Shown here: positions 1 to 6,268 of the stretch, in pieces
Position numbering within the stretch: position 1 is the first letter of the stretch
Layout of the letters: every line of letters begins with the position of its first letter
Source: Flavobacteriales bacterium CG18_big_fil_WC_8_21_14_2_50_32_9
GTDB lineage: Bacteria > Bacteroidota > Bacteroidia > Flavobacteriales_E > Vicingaceae
DNA length: 6,635 nucleotides
Assembly: GCA_002770955.1 (NCBI GenBank)
Contig: PCUH01000205.1
Coordinates: forward strand, 1,260 to 7,894
Reading direction: 5' to 3'
Notes under the pieces: model-generated
Database searches by the model: none
The model's input: the letters and a program-made list of their open reading frames with translations, nothing else
Told to the model about the DNA's origin: nothing
Made by a program: the position numbers and the translations under genes

Positions 1-2621
1 TTGTTTATGGTTGCAGAACCACTGGAACAATTAACCTTCCTGAAAGGATAATTGAAATTGAAAATCCTGATAAAAAACCTGTTGAAAGACCCATTTATCA
101 AGCTTCTTATACCAAGAAAGTAGATTTAATTCACACCAAATTAGCCGTTAGTTTTAATTGGGAAAAAGCTGAACTTTATGGTAAAGCCGATATTATTTTA
201 CGTCCGTATTTTTATGCTACAAATAATCTAGAATTAAATGCACGAGGAATGGATATTCATCAAGTAGCATTGGTTGAAAACGGCAACAAAAAACCTTTAG
301 ATTTTACTTACGATAGTTTACTTATAACCATAGCATTAGATAAAAATTATACTCGAAACGACACGCTAACTATTTTTATAGACTATACAGCTAAGCCAGA
401 TGATTTGAAAACAGGTGGCAGTAATGCTATTTCTTCGGACAAAGGCTTGTATTTTATCAATCCTAAAGGGGAAGAAAAAAACAAAATGCCTCAAATTTGG
501 ACACAAGGAGAAACAGAATCTAATTCCGTTTGGTTCCCAACTGTTGATGCTTCCAATCAAAAAATGACGAATGAAATTGCTATTACAGTAGCAGAAAAGT
601 ATGCAACACTTTCTAATGGAATTTTAATAAATTCTGAAATCAATGGAAATGGAACTAGAACAGATTTTTGGGAAATGGATCAACCTCACGCTCCTTATTT
701 GGTGATGATGGCAATAGGCGAATACAAAGTGGTGAAAGACAAATGGAGAAATATAGAAGTAAATTATTATGTAGAAGAAGCGTTTGAGCCTTATGCCAAA
801 GATATTTTTGGACTAACACCAGAAATGATAGAATTTTATTCCAACATTTTAGGGGTGGATTATCCTTGGCAAAAATACCATCAAGTAGTGGTGCGTGATT
901 ACGTTTCTGGAGCTATGGAAAATACTTCGGCAGTTATATTTGGAGATTTTGTTTATCAAACCAAAAGAGAAATGATAGATGGTAGCAGTGGTGAGGATGT
1001 AATTGCTCATGAACTTTTTCACCATTGGTTTGGTGATTTGGTTACTTGTGAATCATGGTCAAATCTTCCTTTAAATGAATCTTTTGCTACCTATAGCGAG
1101 TTTTTATGGAATGAATATAAACATGGAAATGATAAGGCTGCTCATGGATTACAACAAGATTTGAGTGGCTATTTATCACAAGCAAAACAAACTGGACCAA
1201 AAGATATGATACGGTTTGATTATGAGGATAAAGAAGACATGTTTGATGGACATAGTTATCAAAAAGGAGGAAGAATTTTGCACATGCTCAGAAAATATAT
1301 GGGTGATGAAGCCTTTTTTGCTTCCTTGAAATTGTATTTAGATGAAAATAAATATACCGATGTAGAAATGCATCAGTTGCGTTTGGCTTGCGAAAAAGTT
1401 ACAGGTGAAGATTTGAATTGGTTTTTTAATCAGTGGTTTTTTGCCAAAGGACATCCTGTTTTAGAAATCAATTATGAATACAATGATTCTACTAAAACTC
1501 AAAAAGTTATTGTTGAACAAAAACAAAATTTTGAAGAAGTTCCCTTATATAAATTACCATTCAAAATAGATATCTATGCCAATGGAAAAAAGGAAACTAA
1601 AGAAGTGGTGGTTGATAAAGTGATGAATGTATTTGAATTTAAGGCAAGTTCTAAACCTGATTTAGTGAATGTAGATGCCGATAAAATGTTGCTTTGTGAA
1701 AAAACAGACAACCATAAATCTACAGAAGAATGGGCATTTTTATATCAACCAACAGCAAATTATGGAGCTTTAAAAATGAATTATTTAGATAAATATGAAG
1801 CCATATCTAAATTACAAAAATCGAAAGAAGAAATTGCCATTACCACACTAATAAAAGCATTAAATGATGAATATGAAGGCATTAGAAATTATGCATTAGG
1901 AAGTATAAAAACAGTAGCTAATGCAAAACCAATAGAAACAAAAGAAGCACTATTAAAACTTGCAAAAGAAGACACTAATTCAAAAGTAAGAGGTAATGCA
2001 ATTGGGGCATTAGCAAAATATTTTGCTGGTGAAGATGGTGTTGAAGATGTTTTCCTAAACGGAATCAACGAACAATCGTATTTTGTGATTGGAAAATCGT
2101 TGGCAGCAATTTCAACCACCAATGGAAAGTTAGCAATGAAATATGCTAAAACCTTTGAAGAAGAAGATAATGCAACATTAGTTGGAGCTGTTTCAGGAAT
2201 ATATGTTGAACATGGAACAGAAAAACAGTTGGATTATTTTATGAATAAAGCTGAAAAAATTGATGGTTTTGGAAAATATGGATTTATGATGTCTTTCAAT
2301 AGCTATTTGAAGAAGCAAGATAATGCAACAGTGAGCAAAGGGTTGACTACAATAAAAGAGGTTGCTTTAAATGAAAAAATTTGGTGGATACGTATGCTAG
2401 GAATTAATAGCTTGTCTGATTTAGATGGAATGTATTCTAACAGAATTCATATTGCAGAAGCAGAATTGAAAACAGCTGAAGTTGGTTCCGAAAAAGAACA
2501 AAAACTCAAAAATTCTATCGATGAAGATAAAAAATTGCAACAAGCCATTTCTAAAATTTTAGAAGAAGTAAAAACAAAAGAAGAAAACCCTCGTTTAAGG
2601 AGCATGTTAGGGCTTAAATAG
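1..2621 (+). CDS. M1 family zinc aminopeptidase, probable lipoprotein (5' end outside window)
   Basis: Predicted metallo-aminopeptidase that removes N-terminal residues from peptides, probably membrane-anchored in the periplasm. The frame is open to the left edge (first full codon at 3), so the ATG at 249 is internal; 872 residues are visible. The first codons read V-Y-G-C, a plausible lipobox with Cys at 12-14, so only the beginning of a signal peptide is missing. No acidic export signal follows the Cys (next residues RTTGTIN), which argues for a periplasm-facing lipoprotein. Counting from codon 3: an N-terminal beta domain, GAMEN exopeptidase motif at 303-307, zinc motif HELFH at 336-340 with the third ligand E359 exactly 18 residues later, catalytic E337, and transition-state Tyr419 in SYQKGGRILHML. 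A beta linker follows, then helical HEAT-like repeats from about residue 595. The active site is complete. The M1 assignment is very secure; substrate and lipid anchoring are inferred. Confidence 0.95.
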   Translation, partial: VYGCRTTGTINLPERIIEIENPDKKPVERPIYQASYTKKVDLIHTKLAVSFNWEKAELYGKADIILRPYFYATNNLELNARGMDIHQVALVENGNKKPLDFTYDSLLITIALDKNYTRNDTLTIFIDYTAKPDDLKTGGSNAISSDKGLYFINPKGEEKNKMPQIWTQGETESNSVWFPTVDASNQKMTNEIAITVAEKYATLSNGILINSEINGNGTRTDFWEMDQPHAPYLVMMAIGEYKVVKDKWRNIEVNYYVEEAFEPYAKDIFGLTPEMIEFYSNILGVDYPWQKYHQVVVRDYVSGAMENTSAVIFGDFVYQTKREMIDGSSGEDVIAHELFHHWFGDLVTCESWSNLPLNESFATYSEFLWNEYKHGNDKAAHGLQQDLSGYLSQAKQTGPKDMIRFDYEDKEDMFDGHSYQKGGRILHMLRKYMGDEAFFASLKLYLDENKYTDVEMHQLRLACEKVTGEDLNWFFNQWFFAKGHPVLEINYEYNDSTKTQKVIVEQKQNFEEVPLYKLPFKIDIYANGKKETKEVVVDKVMNVFEFKASSKPDLVNVDADKMLLCEKTDNHKSTEEWAFLYQPTANYGALKMNYLDKYEAISKLQKSKEEIAITTLIKALNDEYEGIRNYALGSIKTVANAKPIETKEALLKLAKEDTNSKVRGNAIGALAKYFAGEDGVEDVFLNGINEQSYFVIGKSLAAISTTNGKLAMKYAKTFEEEDNATLVGAVSGIYVEHGTEKQLDYFMNKAEKIDGFGKYGFMMSFNSYLKKQDNATVSKGLTTIKEVALNEKIWWIRMLGINSLSDLDGMYSNRIHIAEAELKTAEVGSEKEQKLKNSIDEDKKLQQAISKILEEVKTKEENPRLRSMLGLK

Positions 2622-2631
2622 TTGGAAATTG

Positions 2632-2687
2632 GAAGTCAGAAGTCAGAAGTCAGAAGTCGGGAGACCGAAGACCGAAGATAGAAGTCA
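2632..2687. repeat. 7-bp tandem repeat array, GAAGTCA type, 8 units
   Basis: Eight consecutive heptamers start 10 bp after the aminopeptidase stop codon. In order they are GAAGTCA three times, GAAGTCG, GGAGACC, GAAGACC, GAAGATA and GAAGTCA. The phase is kept throughout while bases 5-7 of the unit drift, so this is an old array with real period 7. A degenerate ninth unit may precede it at 2625-2631. The array is noncoding. Its inverted counterpart lies at 2837-2864. Confidence 0.85.
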
Positions 2688-2867
2688 GAAAAAAAATCGA
2701 TTTAAAACAAAACATCTAACAGAAAATATATTTTAAAAGAAGAATTCAATGAACAGTATGAATATGCATTTAATTTGATGAATATGATGATAGTATTTAG
2801 AGGAAATATAAATTAAACTGTAAGCAGGAAGCAAAAACTTCGGACTTCCGACTTCTAACTTCAGACT
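2641..2867. repeat. Long imperfect inverted repeat formed by two heptamer arrays
   Basis: Positions 2641-2672 and 2836-2867 are reverse complements at 26 of 32 positions. They enclose about 163 bp of A+T-rich DNA (2673-2835) in which I see no gene, although it contains the AT palindrome AAAATATATTTT at 2723-2734. On RNA the arms could pair into a long stem; on DNA they resemble the ends of a small inserted unit. No transposase, terminal motif or target duplication is recognisable. The structure lies between the aminopeptidase gene and the coiled-coil gene, so it could also slow or end transcription between them. Confidence 0.6.
2837..2864. repeat. 7-bp tandem repeat array, inverted orientation, 4 units
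   Basis: Four heptamers read ACTTCGG, ACTTCCG, ACTTCTA and ACTTCAG, followed by a partial unit ACTA. On the minus strand these are the same GAAGT-type unit as the array at 2632-2687. The array ends 28 bp before the start codon of the coiled-coil gene, so it probably lies in or beside its 5' untranslated region. Confidence 0.75.
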
Positions 2868-2892
2868 ATTAGGCACAAAAAAACATACACAT

Positions 2893-3717
2893 ATGAAAAA
2901 ACTAATTACACTTGGACTTATTCTATTTTCTGGAGTTATTTTAGCTCAAAAAGTTAACGTAGAGAATGCAAAATATAAATTCATAAGCGGTGAAAAACAT
3001 GCCTTGAAAGTAAATATATTTACAGATGACATAAAAGATATTTTAAAAGCATTTCAAAAAGAATTAGAAAAAGAAGTTGGTACTGTAACCGAACAAAAAA
3101 AAGAGTTAATCTTAGATAATGTAATGATTAAAGCCATTACAGAAGATAAAATAGATGCTTATGTTGCTGTGAAAAAGATGAAAGACAATACTTCCGAATT
3201 ATATGTTTCTTTTGAAATTAATAATGAAATTATAGAACCTAAATCAAAAGCCTATAAAAAAGCAGAACAATTTATGGAAAAACTATCTAAGGATATTTCT
3301 ATAGTGGTGATAGAAAAAGAATTAGATAAAGAAGAAAAAGCACTGAAAAAGTTGCAAAATAAAGTAAATGATTTGGAAGATAAAAACAAAAAACTGGAAC
3401 AAGATTCAAAAGACCGTGAAGAGGATATAAAGAAAAATAAAAACAAATTGAAAGAAGTTTCGGATGACCTAAAAGAGGTTAATAAAAAAATGAATAGTGG
3501 TAAAGGAAAAATGGATAAACTGGCAAAAGACAAAGAAAAATTAGATAAAGACCATGAAAAACTTTCTGATAAAATAAGTAAAGACGAAAAGAAAATTAAA
3601 GACAATAAAAAGGATATAGAATCGAACAACAAGGACATAGATAAATTAAAAAATGATATTAAAAAACAAGAGAAAGTGGTTAGTGATGTTAATGACAAGC
3701 TAAAAGCAGTAAAATAA
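2893..3717 (+). CDS. Exported lysine-rich coiled-coil protein, function unknown
   Basis: 274-residue protein that I cannot assign to a named family. Residues 1-18 form a typical signal peptide (MKK, hydrophobic core, likely cut after VILA before QKV), so it should be periplasmic or secreted. Residues 20-135 look like a small globular alpha/beta domain. From about Ile140 to Leu270 an unbroken heptad register can be followed: first core positions 144, 151, 158 and so on, with Ile/Val/Leu at 228, 235, 242, 249, 256, 263 and 270; second core positions include L154, L161, L168, V189, V196, L210, L217, L224, L252 and V266. A possible hinge (SGKG, 202-205) sits mid-way without shifting the register. 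Lysine makes up about 66 of 274 residues. From memory, Bacteroidota carry similar signal peptide plus small domain plus coiled-coil proteins of unknown role. The ATG at 2893 directly precedes the signal peptide. The gene appears monocistronic. It is clearly a real gene; its function is open. Confidence 0.85.
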   Translation: MKKLITLGLILFSGVILAQKVNVENAKYKFISGEKHALKVNIFTDDIKDILKAFQKELEKEVGTVTEQKKELILDNVMIKAITEDKIDAYVAVKKMKDNTSELYVSFEINNEIIEPKSKAYKKAEQFMEKLSKDISIVVIEKELDKEEKALKKLQNKVNDLEDKNKKLEQDSKDREEDIKKNKNKLKEVSDDLKEVNKKMNSGKGKMDKLAKDKEKLDKDHEKLSDKISKDEKKIKDNKKDIESNNKDIDKLKNDIKKQEKVVSDVNDKLKAVK

Positions 3718-3756
3718 AGGCTACTACTCAGCAGATATAAAGCATAAAATATAGTT

Positions 3757-3789
3757 AAACTTCCAAGGTTTCCAAATCCTTGGAGGTTT
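3757..3789. repeat. REP-like palindrome, possible hairpin downstream of coiled-coil gene
   Basis: AAACTTCCAAGG (3757-3768) and CCTTGGAGGTTT (3778-3789) form a 12-bp stem with a single G-T type pair and a 9-nt loop. It starts 39 bp after the stop codon of the coiled-coil gene. There is no T-run directly after the stem, so a classical intrinsic terminator is doubtful. From memory, AACCTTGGAGGTT-type palindromes recur between genes in flavobacteria, so a dispersed REP-like element is the preferred reading; this was not verified here. Confidence 0.55.
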
Positions 3790-3929
3790 GAAGTATAAAG
3801 GTTGTTTTAATTTGTGTCTCGATAACTCTCGGGATGTGGATATTTTATTGATTATTTGCTGGGAGTAGTAACAAATAAAGAATTTAGATTTTTATGTTTT
3901 TTTATCATTTCACTTCTTAAAGAATACTG

Positions 3930-3937
3930 TATATTTG
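3930..3937 (+). promoter_or_regulatory. -7 promoter element (TATATTTG) for the DUF3098-uppP-truB cluster
   Basis: TATATTTG matches the Bacteroidota -7 consensus TAnnTTTG exactly and lies 21 bp before the ATG of the DUF3098 gene, implying a short leader. No convincing TTG -33 element is seen at the expected distance upstream, so strength and exact transcription start are uncertain. It would drive the four genes from 3959 to 6211. Confidence 0.5.
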
Positions 3938-3958
3938 TTTTTTTAAAACTTAACAAAC

Positions 3959-4195
3959 ATGGAAAACCAAGAAATAAATAATGATTTCGCTTTTGACAAA
4001 CAAAACTATAAACTAATTGTTTTTGGTATTGCTACTATGGTAATCGGATATGTTTTAATGATAGGAGGAGGTTCTGAAGACCCAAAAGAATTTAGTTACG
4101 AGCTTTTTTCTGTTACTCGAATTTATGTTGCCCCTTTATTAATTTTAGTAGGTTTAGGTGTTGTGGGTTGGGGAATAATGAAGAAGGTTAAGTAA
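3959..4195 (+). CDS. DUF3098 family small inner-membrane protein
   Basis: 78-residue protein with two predicted membrane helices (about 18-37 and 54-74) joined by a short polar loop carrying GGGSEDP (36-42), followed by a basic C-terminus (KKVK). The FxxxNYKxxxxGIxxxxxGYxxMxGGGSEDP layout and the second helix after RIYVAP match what I know of DUF3098, a Bacteroidota family without known biochemical function. In many relatives it lies between ftsX and uppP, which suggests a role in envelope or division processes. Here uppP follows, but ftsX does not precede it; a 241-bp gap with a promoter element lies upstream instead. The ATG at 3959 gives the expected family length and start (MENQ). The assignment rests on remembered sequence pattern and on synteny. 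Confidence 0.85.
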   Translation: MENQEINNDFAFDKQNYKLIVFGIATMVIGYVLMIGGGSEDPKEFSYELFSVTRIYVAPLLILVGLGVVGWGIMKKVK

Positions 4196-4223
4196 TTAGT
4201 AGTTAGGTGTTAGTAGTTAGTAG
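4196..4223. repeat. 7-bp tandem repeat array, TTAGTAG type, 4 units
   Basis: Four heptamers read TTAGTAG, TTAGGTG, TTAGTAG and TTAGTAG, starting at the base right after the TAA of the DUF3098 gene and ending 45 bp before the uppP ATG. The unit differs from that of the arrays at 2632 and 2837 but has the same length and the same central AGT at unit positions 3-5. It lies in the transcribed spacer between two co-oriented genes, so copy-number changes would alter spacer length but no protein. Confidence 0.8.
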
Positions 4224-4268
4224 TTCTTGCTTCTTTTTTACCCATCAACCAATGTAAAAACCAATCAA

Positions 4269-5063
4269 ATGTCAATTTTACAAGCAATTATTTTAGCGAT
4301 AATAGAAGGGTTAACAGAATTTTTACCAGTATCATCCACAGGTCATTTAATTATAACCTCTTCCTTAATGGGAATAGCACAAGATGATTTCACAAAAACA
4401 TTTACCATAGCCATTCAATTCGGAACCATCTTATCTGTGGTTGTTTTGTATTGGAAACGATTTTTTCAAACCGTAAATTTTTATTTTAAATTATTGGTTG
4501 GTTTTCTTCCTGCAGCTTTTTTTGGATTATTACTCAATGATTATATTGATGCATTGTTAGAAAATGTGCTAGTGGTGGCAACAACACTTTTTTTAGGTGG
4601 AATTGTGTTGGTTTTTGTAGATAAATGGTTTAAAAAGACAGAAGTTGAAGGAACTTCTGAAGTTACTTATCCAACAGCATTAAAAATTGGATTTTTTCAA
4701 TGTATTGCTATGATTCCTGGGGTTTCTCGTTCTGCAGCAACCATTATTGGAGGATTAACTCAAAAAATGAACAGAAAAGCCGCTGCCGAATTTTCTTTTT
4801 TCTTGGCAATCCCAACCATGTTTGCCGCAACAGCTTATAAATTACTGAAATTTTTTAAAGAAGGAAATGGTTTTGAAGCCAATGAAATCACACTGCTTTT
4901 AATAGGAAATATAGTAGGATTTGTAGTTGCAATTATTGCCATTAAAGCTTTTATAAGTTTTTTAACTAAATACGGATTTAAGCTTTTTGGTTATTATCGT
5001 ATAGTATTGGGATTGTTGTTACTTATACTTCATTTTTCAGGAGTAGAGCTTACTATCTTTTAA
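4269..5063 (+). CDS. uppP: Undecaprenyl-diphosphate phosphatase UppP (BacA family)
   Basis: Integral membrane enzyme that dephosphorylates undecaprenyl diphosphate to the monophosphate, recycling the lipid carrier for peptidoglycan and other surface polymers; overproduction of family members gives bacitracin resistance. The 264-residue product has the family signatures: the glutamate-rich motif E13-G-L-T-E17 running into FLPVSSTGH with His26, and the second motif PGVSRS at 150-155 with Arg154, plus several hydrophobic helices throughout. An in-frame TTG at 4227 would add 14 residues lying next to the heptamer repeat. The ATG at 4269 is preferred because family members begin almost exactly there (MxILQAIILAIxEGLTEF). 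It is followed by truB after only 10 bp, so the two are very likely cotranscribed. Length and catalytic residues look normal. Confidence 0.97.
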   Translation: MSILQAIILAIIEGLTEFLPVSSTGHLIITSSLMGIAQDDFTKTFTIAIQFGTILSVVVLYWKRFFQTVNFYFKLLVGFLPAAFFGLLLNDYIDALLENVLVVATTLFLGGIVLVFVDKWFKKTEVEGTSEVTYPTALKIGFFQCIAMIPGVSRSAATIIGGLTQKMNRKAAAEFSFFLAIPTMFAATAYKLLKFFKEGNGFEANEITLLLIGNIVGFVVAIIAIKAFISFLTKYGFKLFGYYRIVLGLLLLILHFSGVELTIF

Positions 5064-5073
5064 TTGATATGCC

Positions 5074-5841
5074 ATGCAAGAACTCCAAGAAAAGTACCTC
5101 AATGGGCAGTATTTATTGATTATAAAACCTATAGGTTGGACTTCTTTTGATGTAGTACGAAAAATTAATTATCTACTAAAAAATCAACTACAAATAAAAA
5201 AAATTAAAGTAGGTCATGCTGGAACTTTAGACCCTTTGGCAACAGGTTTATTGTTGGTTTGTACAGGAAAGTTCACCAAAAAAATTGATGAAATTCAAGC
5301 ACAAAAAAAAGAATATACAGGAATAATTACACTTGGAGCAACCACCCCTTCTTTTGATTTAGAAAAACCTTTTGACGCATTTTTTGAGACCAATCCTATT
5401 TCTGATGCAATGATAATTGAAGCGGCAACAACTTTTTTAGGAACACAAGAACAAACTGCTCCAATACATTCAGCTAAAAAAATTGATGGAAAAAGAGCTT
5501 ATGAATTAGCAAGAGCTGGTGAAGAGGTAATTATAAAAAAAAATACCGTTGTTATTGATGAATTTGAAATCACAAAAATAGAACGAAATAAACTTGTTTT
5601 TTCAACGGATAAATTAATTGATGACAATGAGTCAAAAATAAATCAAGAAGAACCTTACAACAATGGAATTCACATATATTTTAGGATAGTATGTAGTAAA
5701 GGAACTTACATTCGTTCTATTGCTCGTGATTTGGGTTTAAAATTGAATTCAGGAGGACACTTATCGCAATTAACAAGAACAAGAATTGGTAGCTTTTCTC
5801 TTGAAAATGCTAAACAAATTGCAGAAATATCATTTATTTAA
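5074..5841 (+). CDS. truB: tRNA pseudouridine(55) synthase TruB
   Basis: Cytoplasmic enzyme that converts U55 in the T-loop of most tRNAs to pseudouridine. The 255-residue product carries the catalytic motif GHAGTLDPLATGLL with Asp53, the active-site Tyr81 in KKEYTG, and the Arg214 motif CSKGTYIRS. It is shorter than the 314-residue E. coli enzyme and seems to lack the C-terminal PUA-like part, which I believe is usual in this phylum. Oddities: the common N-terminal LLLDKP reads LLIIKP (Ile17 for Asp); PPxxSA reads APIHSA (129-134); and about 20 extra polar residues (roughly 176-197) lie just before the strand leading to CSKGTYIRS. Motif residues needed for catalysis are all present. The ATG at 5074 gives the expected YLNGQYLLI start and lies 10 bp after uppP. 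Confidence 0.96.
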   Translation: MQELQEKYLNGQYLLIIKPIGWTSFDVVRKINYLLKNQLQIKKIKVGHAGTLDPLATGLLLVCTGKFTKKIDEIQAQKKEYTGIITLGATTPSFDLEKPFDAFFETNPISDAMIIEAATTFLGTQEQTAPIHSAKKIDGKRAYELARAGEEVIIKKNTVVIDEFEITKIERNKLVFSTDKLIDDNESKINQEEPYNNGIHIYFRIVCSKGTYIRSIARDLGLKLNSGGHLSQLTRTRIGSFSLENAKQIAEISFI

Positions 5842-5878
5842 TTTTTTTGTAGCTACTTTTTCCATAATTTTATGGTTT

Positions 5879-6211
5879 ATGAGAAATTTCCTTTATTTTC
5901 TATTTGTCTTAGCTTTCTCTTATTGCACACCTAAAGGTCCACAAACATTTTCAAGCCCATTTATTGGCAAAACAAAGGCTGAATTAATTTTAAGCAAAGG
6001 CTCTCCAACTCAAATTAAAATTTATGATAAGTCTGAAGTATATATTTATAAAACCAAAGAAGAATATTATGGAAAAAAACAACCCATTTCAAAAAATGGA
6101 GAAGTTGTAAAACCTAAAAAAGTGTATATTATTGAATTCATTTATTATATCAATTCTGAAGAAATTATTTATAAATATCAAGTTTGGAAAAAGAAACAAA
6201 AAGTAAAATAA
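5879..6211 (+). CDS. Small exported protein with BamE/SmpA-like sequence pattern
   Basis: 110-residue protein with an N-terminal hydrophobic signal (MRNFLYFLFVLAFSYC). The cut may be by signal peptidase I after AFS, or Cys16 may be lipidated, but Tyr at -1 makes a poor lipobox. The mature part has F-I-G-K-T-K-A-E-L (28-36), then a glycine and S-P-T (41-44), then E-V-Y-I-Y (53-57). This order (GxTKxEL, GxPT, ExxxY) resembles the BamE/SmpA-OmlA fold, known in outer-membrane assembly lipoproteins and many small secreted proteins. The resemblance is a pattern match only and does not show a Bam role. The C-terminus is rich in Lys, Tyr and Ile. An in-frame TTG at 5786 would overlap truB by 56 bp and spoil the signal peptide, so the ATG at 5879 is chosen. 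It lies 37 bp after truB with no promoter seen, so it is probably the last gene of that transcript. Confidence 0.75.
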   Translation: MRNFLYFLFVLAFSYCTPKGPQTFSSPFIGKTKAELILSKGSPTQIKIYDKSEVYIYKTKEEYYGKKQPISKNGEVVKPKKVYIIEFIYYINSEEIIYKYQVWKKKQKVK

Positions 6212-6246
6212 AAAAATCCCTTTTGAATTATTCAAAAGGGATTTTT
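6212..6246. terminator. Bidirectional intrinsic terminator
   Basis: AAAAATCCCTTTTGAA (6212-6227) and TTCAAAAGGGATTTTT (6231-6246) are exact reverse complements: a 16-bp stem with a 3-nt loop, with A-run and T-run at its ends. It begins right after the stop codon at 6209-6211 and lies between convergent genes, so it can serve both the truB cluster (plus strand) and the T9SS cargo gene (minus strand). Confidence 0.93.
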
Positions 6247-6268
6247 CATTAAAACGTATTTCATTACG

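Noticed and set aside
1889..2122. 77-codon open frame on the minus strand inside the aminopeptidase gene
   Set aside because: It lies wholly within the HEAT-like coding region, has no start context and no recognisable features. The one at 366-560 on the same strand is rejected likewise.
249..2621. Aminopeptidase starting at the ATG at 249
   Set aside because: The same frame is open to position 3 and encodes a lipobox and the expected N-terminal beta-domain sequence, so 249 is an internal Met.
2632..2687. CRISPR-like array
   Set aside because: Units are only 7 bp and directly adjacent, with no spacers and no cas genes.
2770..2777. TTAATTTG as a -7 promoter element for the coiled-coil gene
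   Set aside because: It misses the conserved A of TAnnTTTG, has no -33 TTG at the right distance, and lies far from the start codon; A+T-rich DNA gives such near matches by chance.
3252..3698. 148-codon open frame on the minus strand inside the coiled-coil gene
   Set aside because: It is the antisense of a Lys/Glu/Asp-rich coding region, giving a Ser/Phe/Leu-rich translation with no recognisable domain; stops are depleted as a by-product of composition.
3722..3870. Inverted pair TACTACTC (3722-3729) and GAGTAGTA (3863-3870) flanking the gap as possible element ends
   Set aside because: Only 8 bp, without target duplication or extended homology; expected by chance at this scale.
4227..4268. 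TTG-initiated N-terminal extension of UppP
   Set aside because: The 14 extra residues do not match the family, which starts at the ATG at 4269.
5849..5856. GTAGCTAC palindrome with T-runs after truB as a terminator
   Set aside because: The palindrome has no loop and could form only a very short stem, while the next gene follows closely and a strong terminator lies at 6212-6246.
5786..5878. TTG-initiated start of the BamE-like gene overlapping truB
   Set aside because: It would place about 31 extra residues before a good signal peptide that begins with the ATG at 5879.
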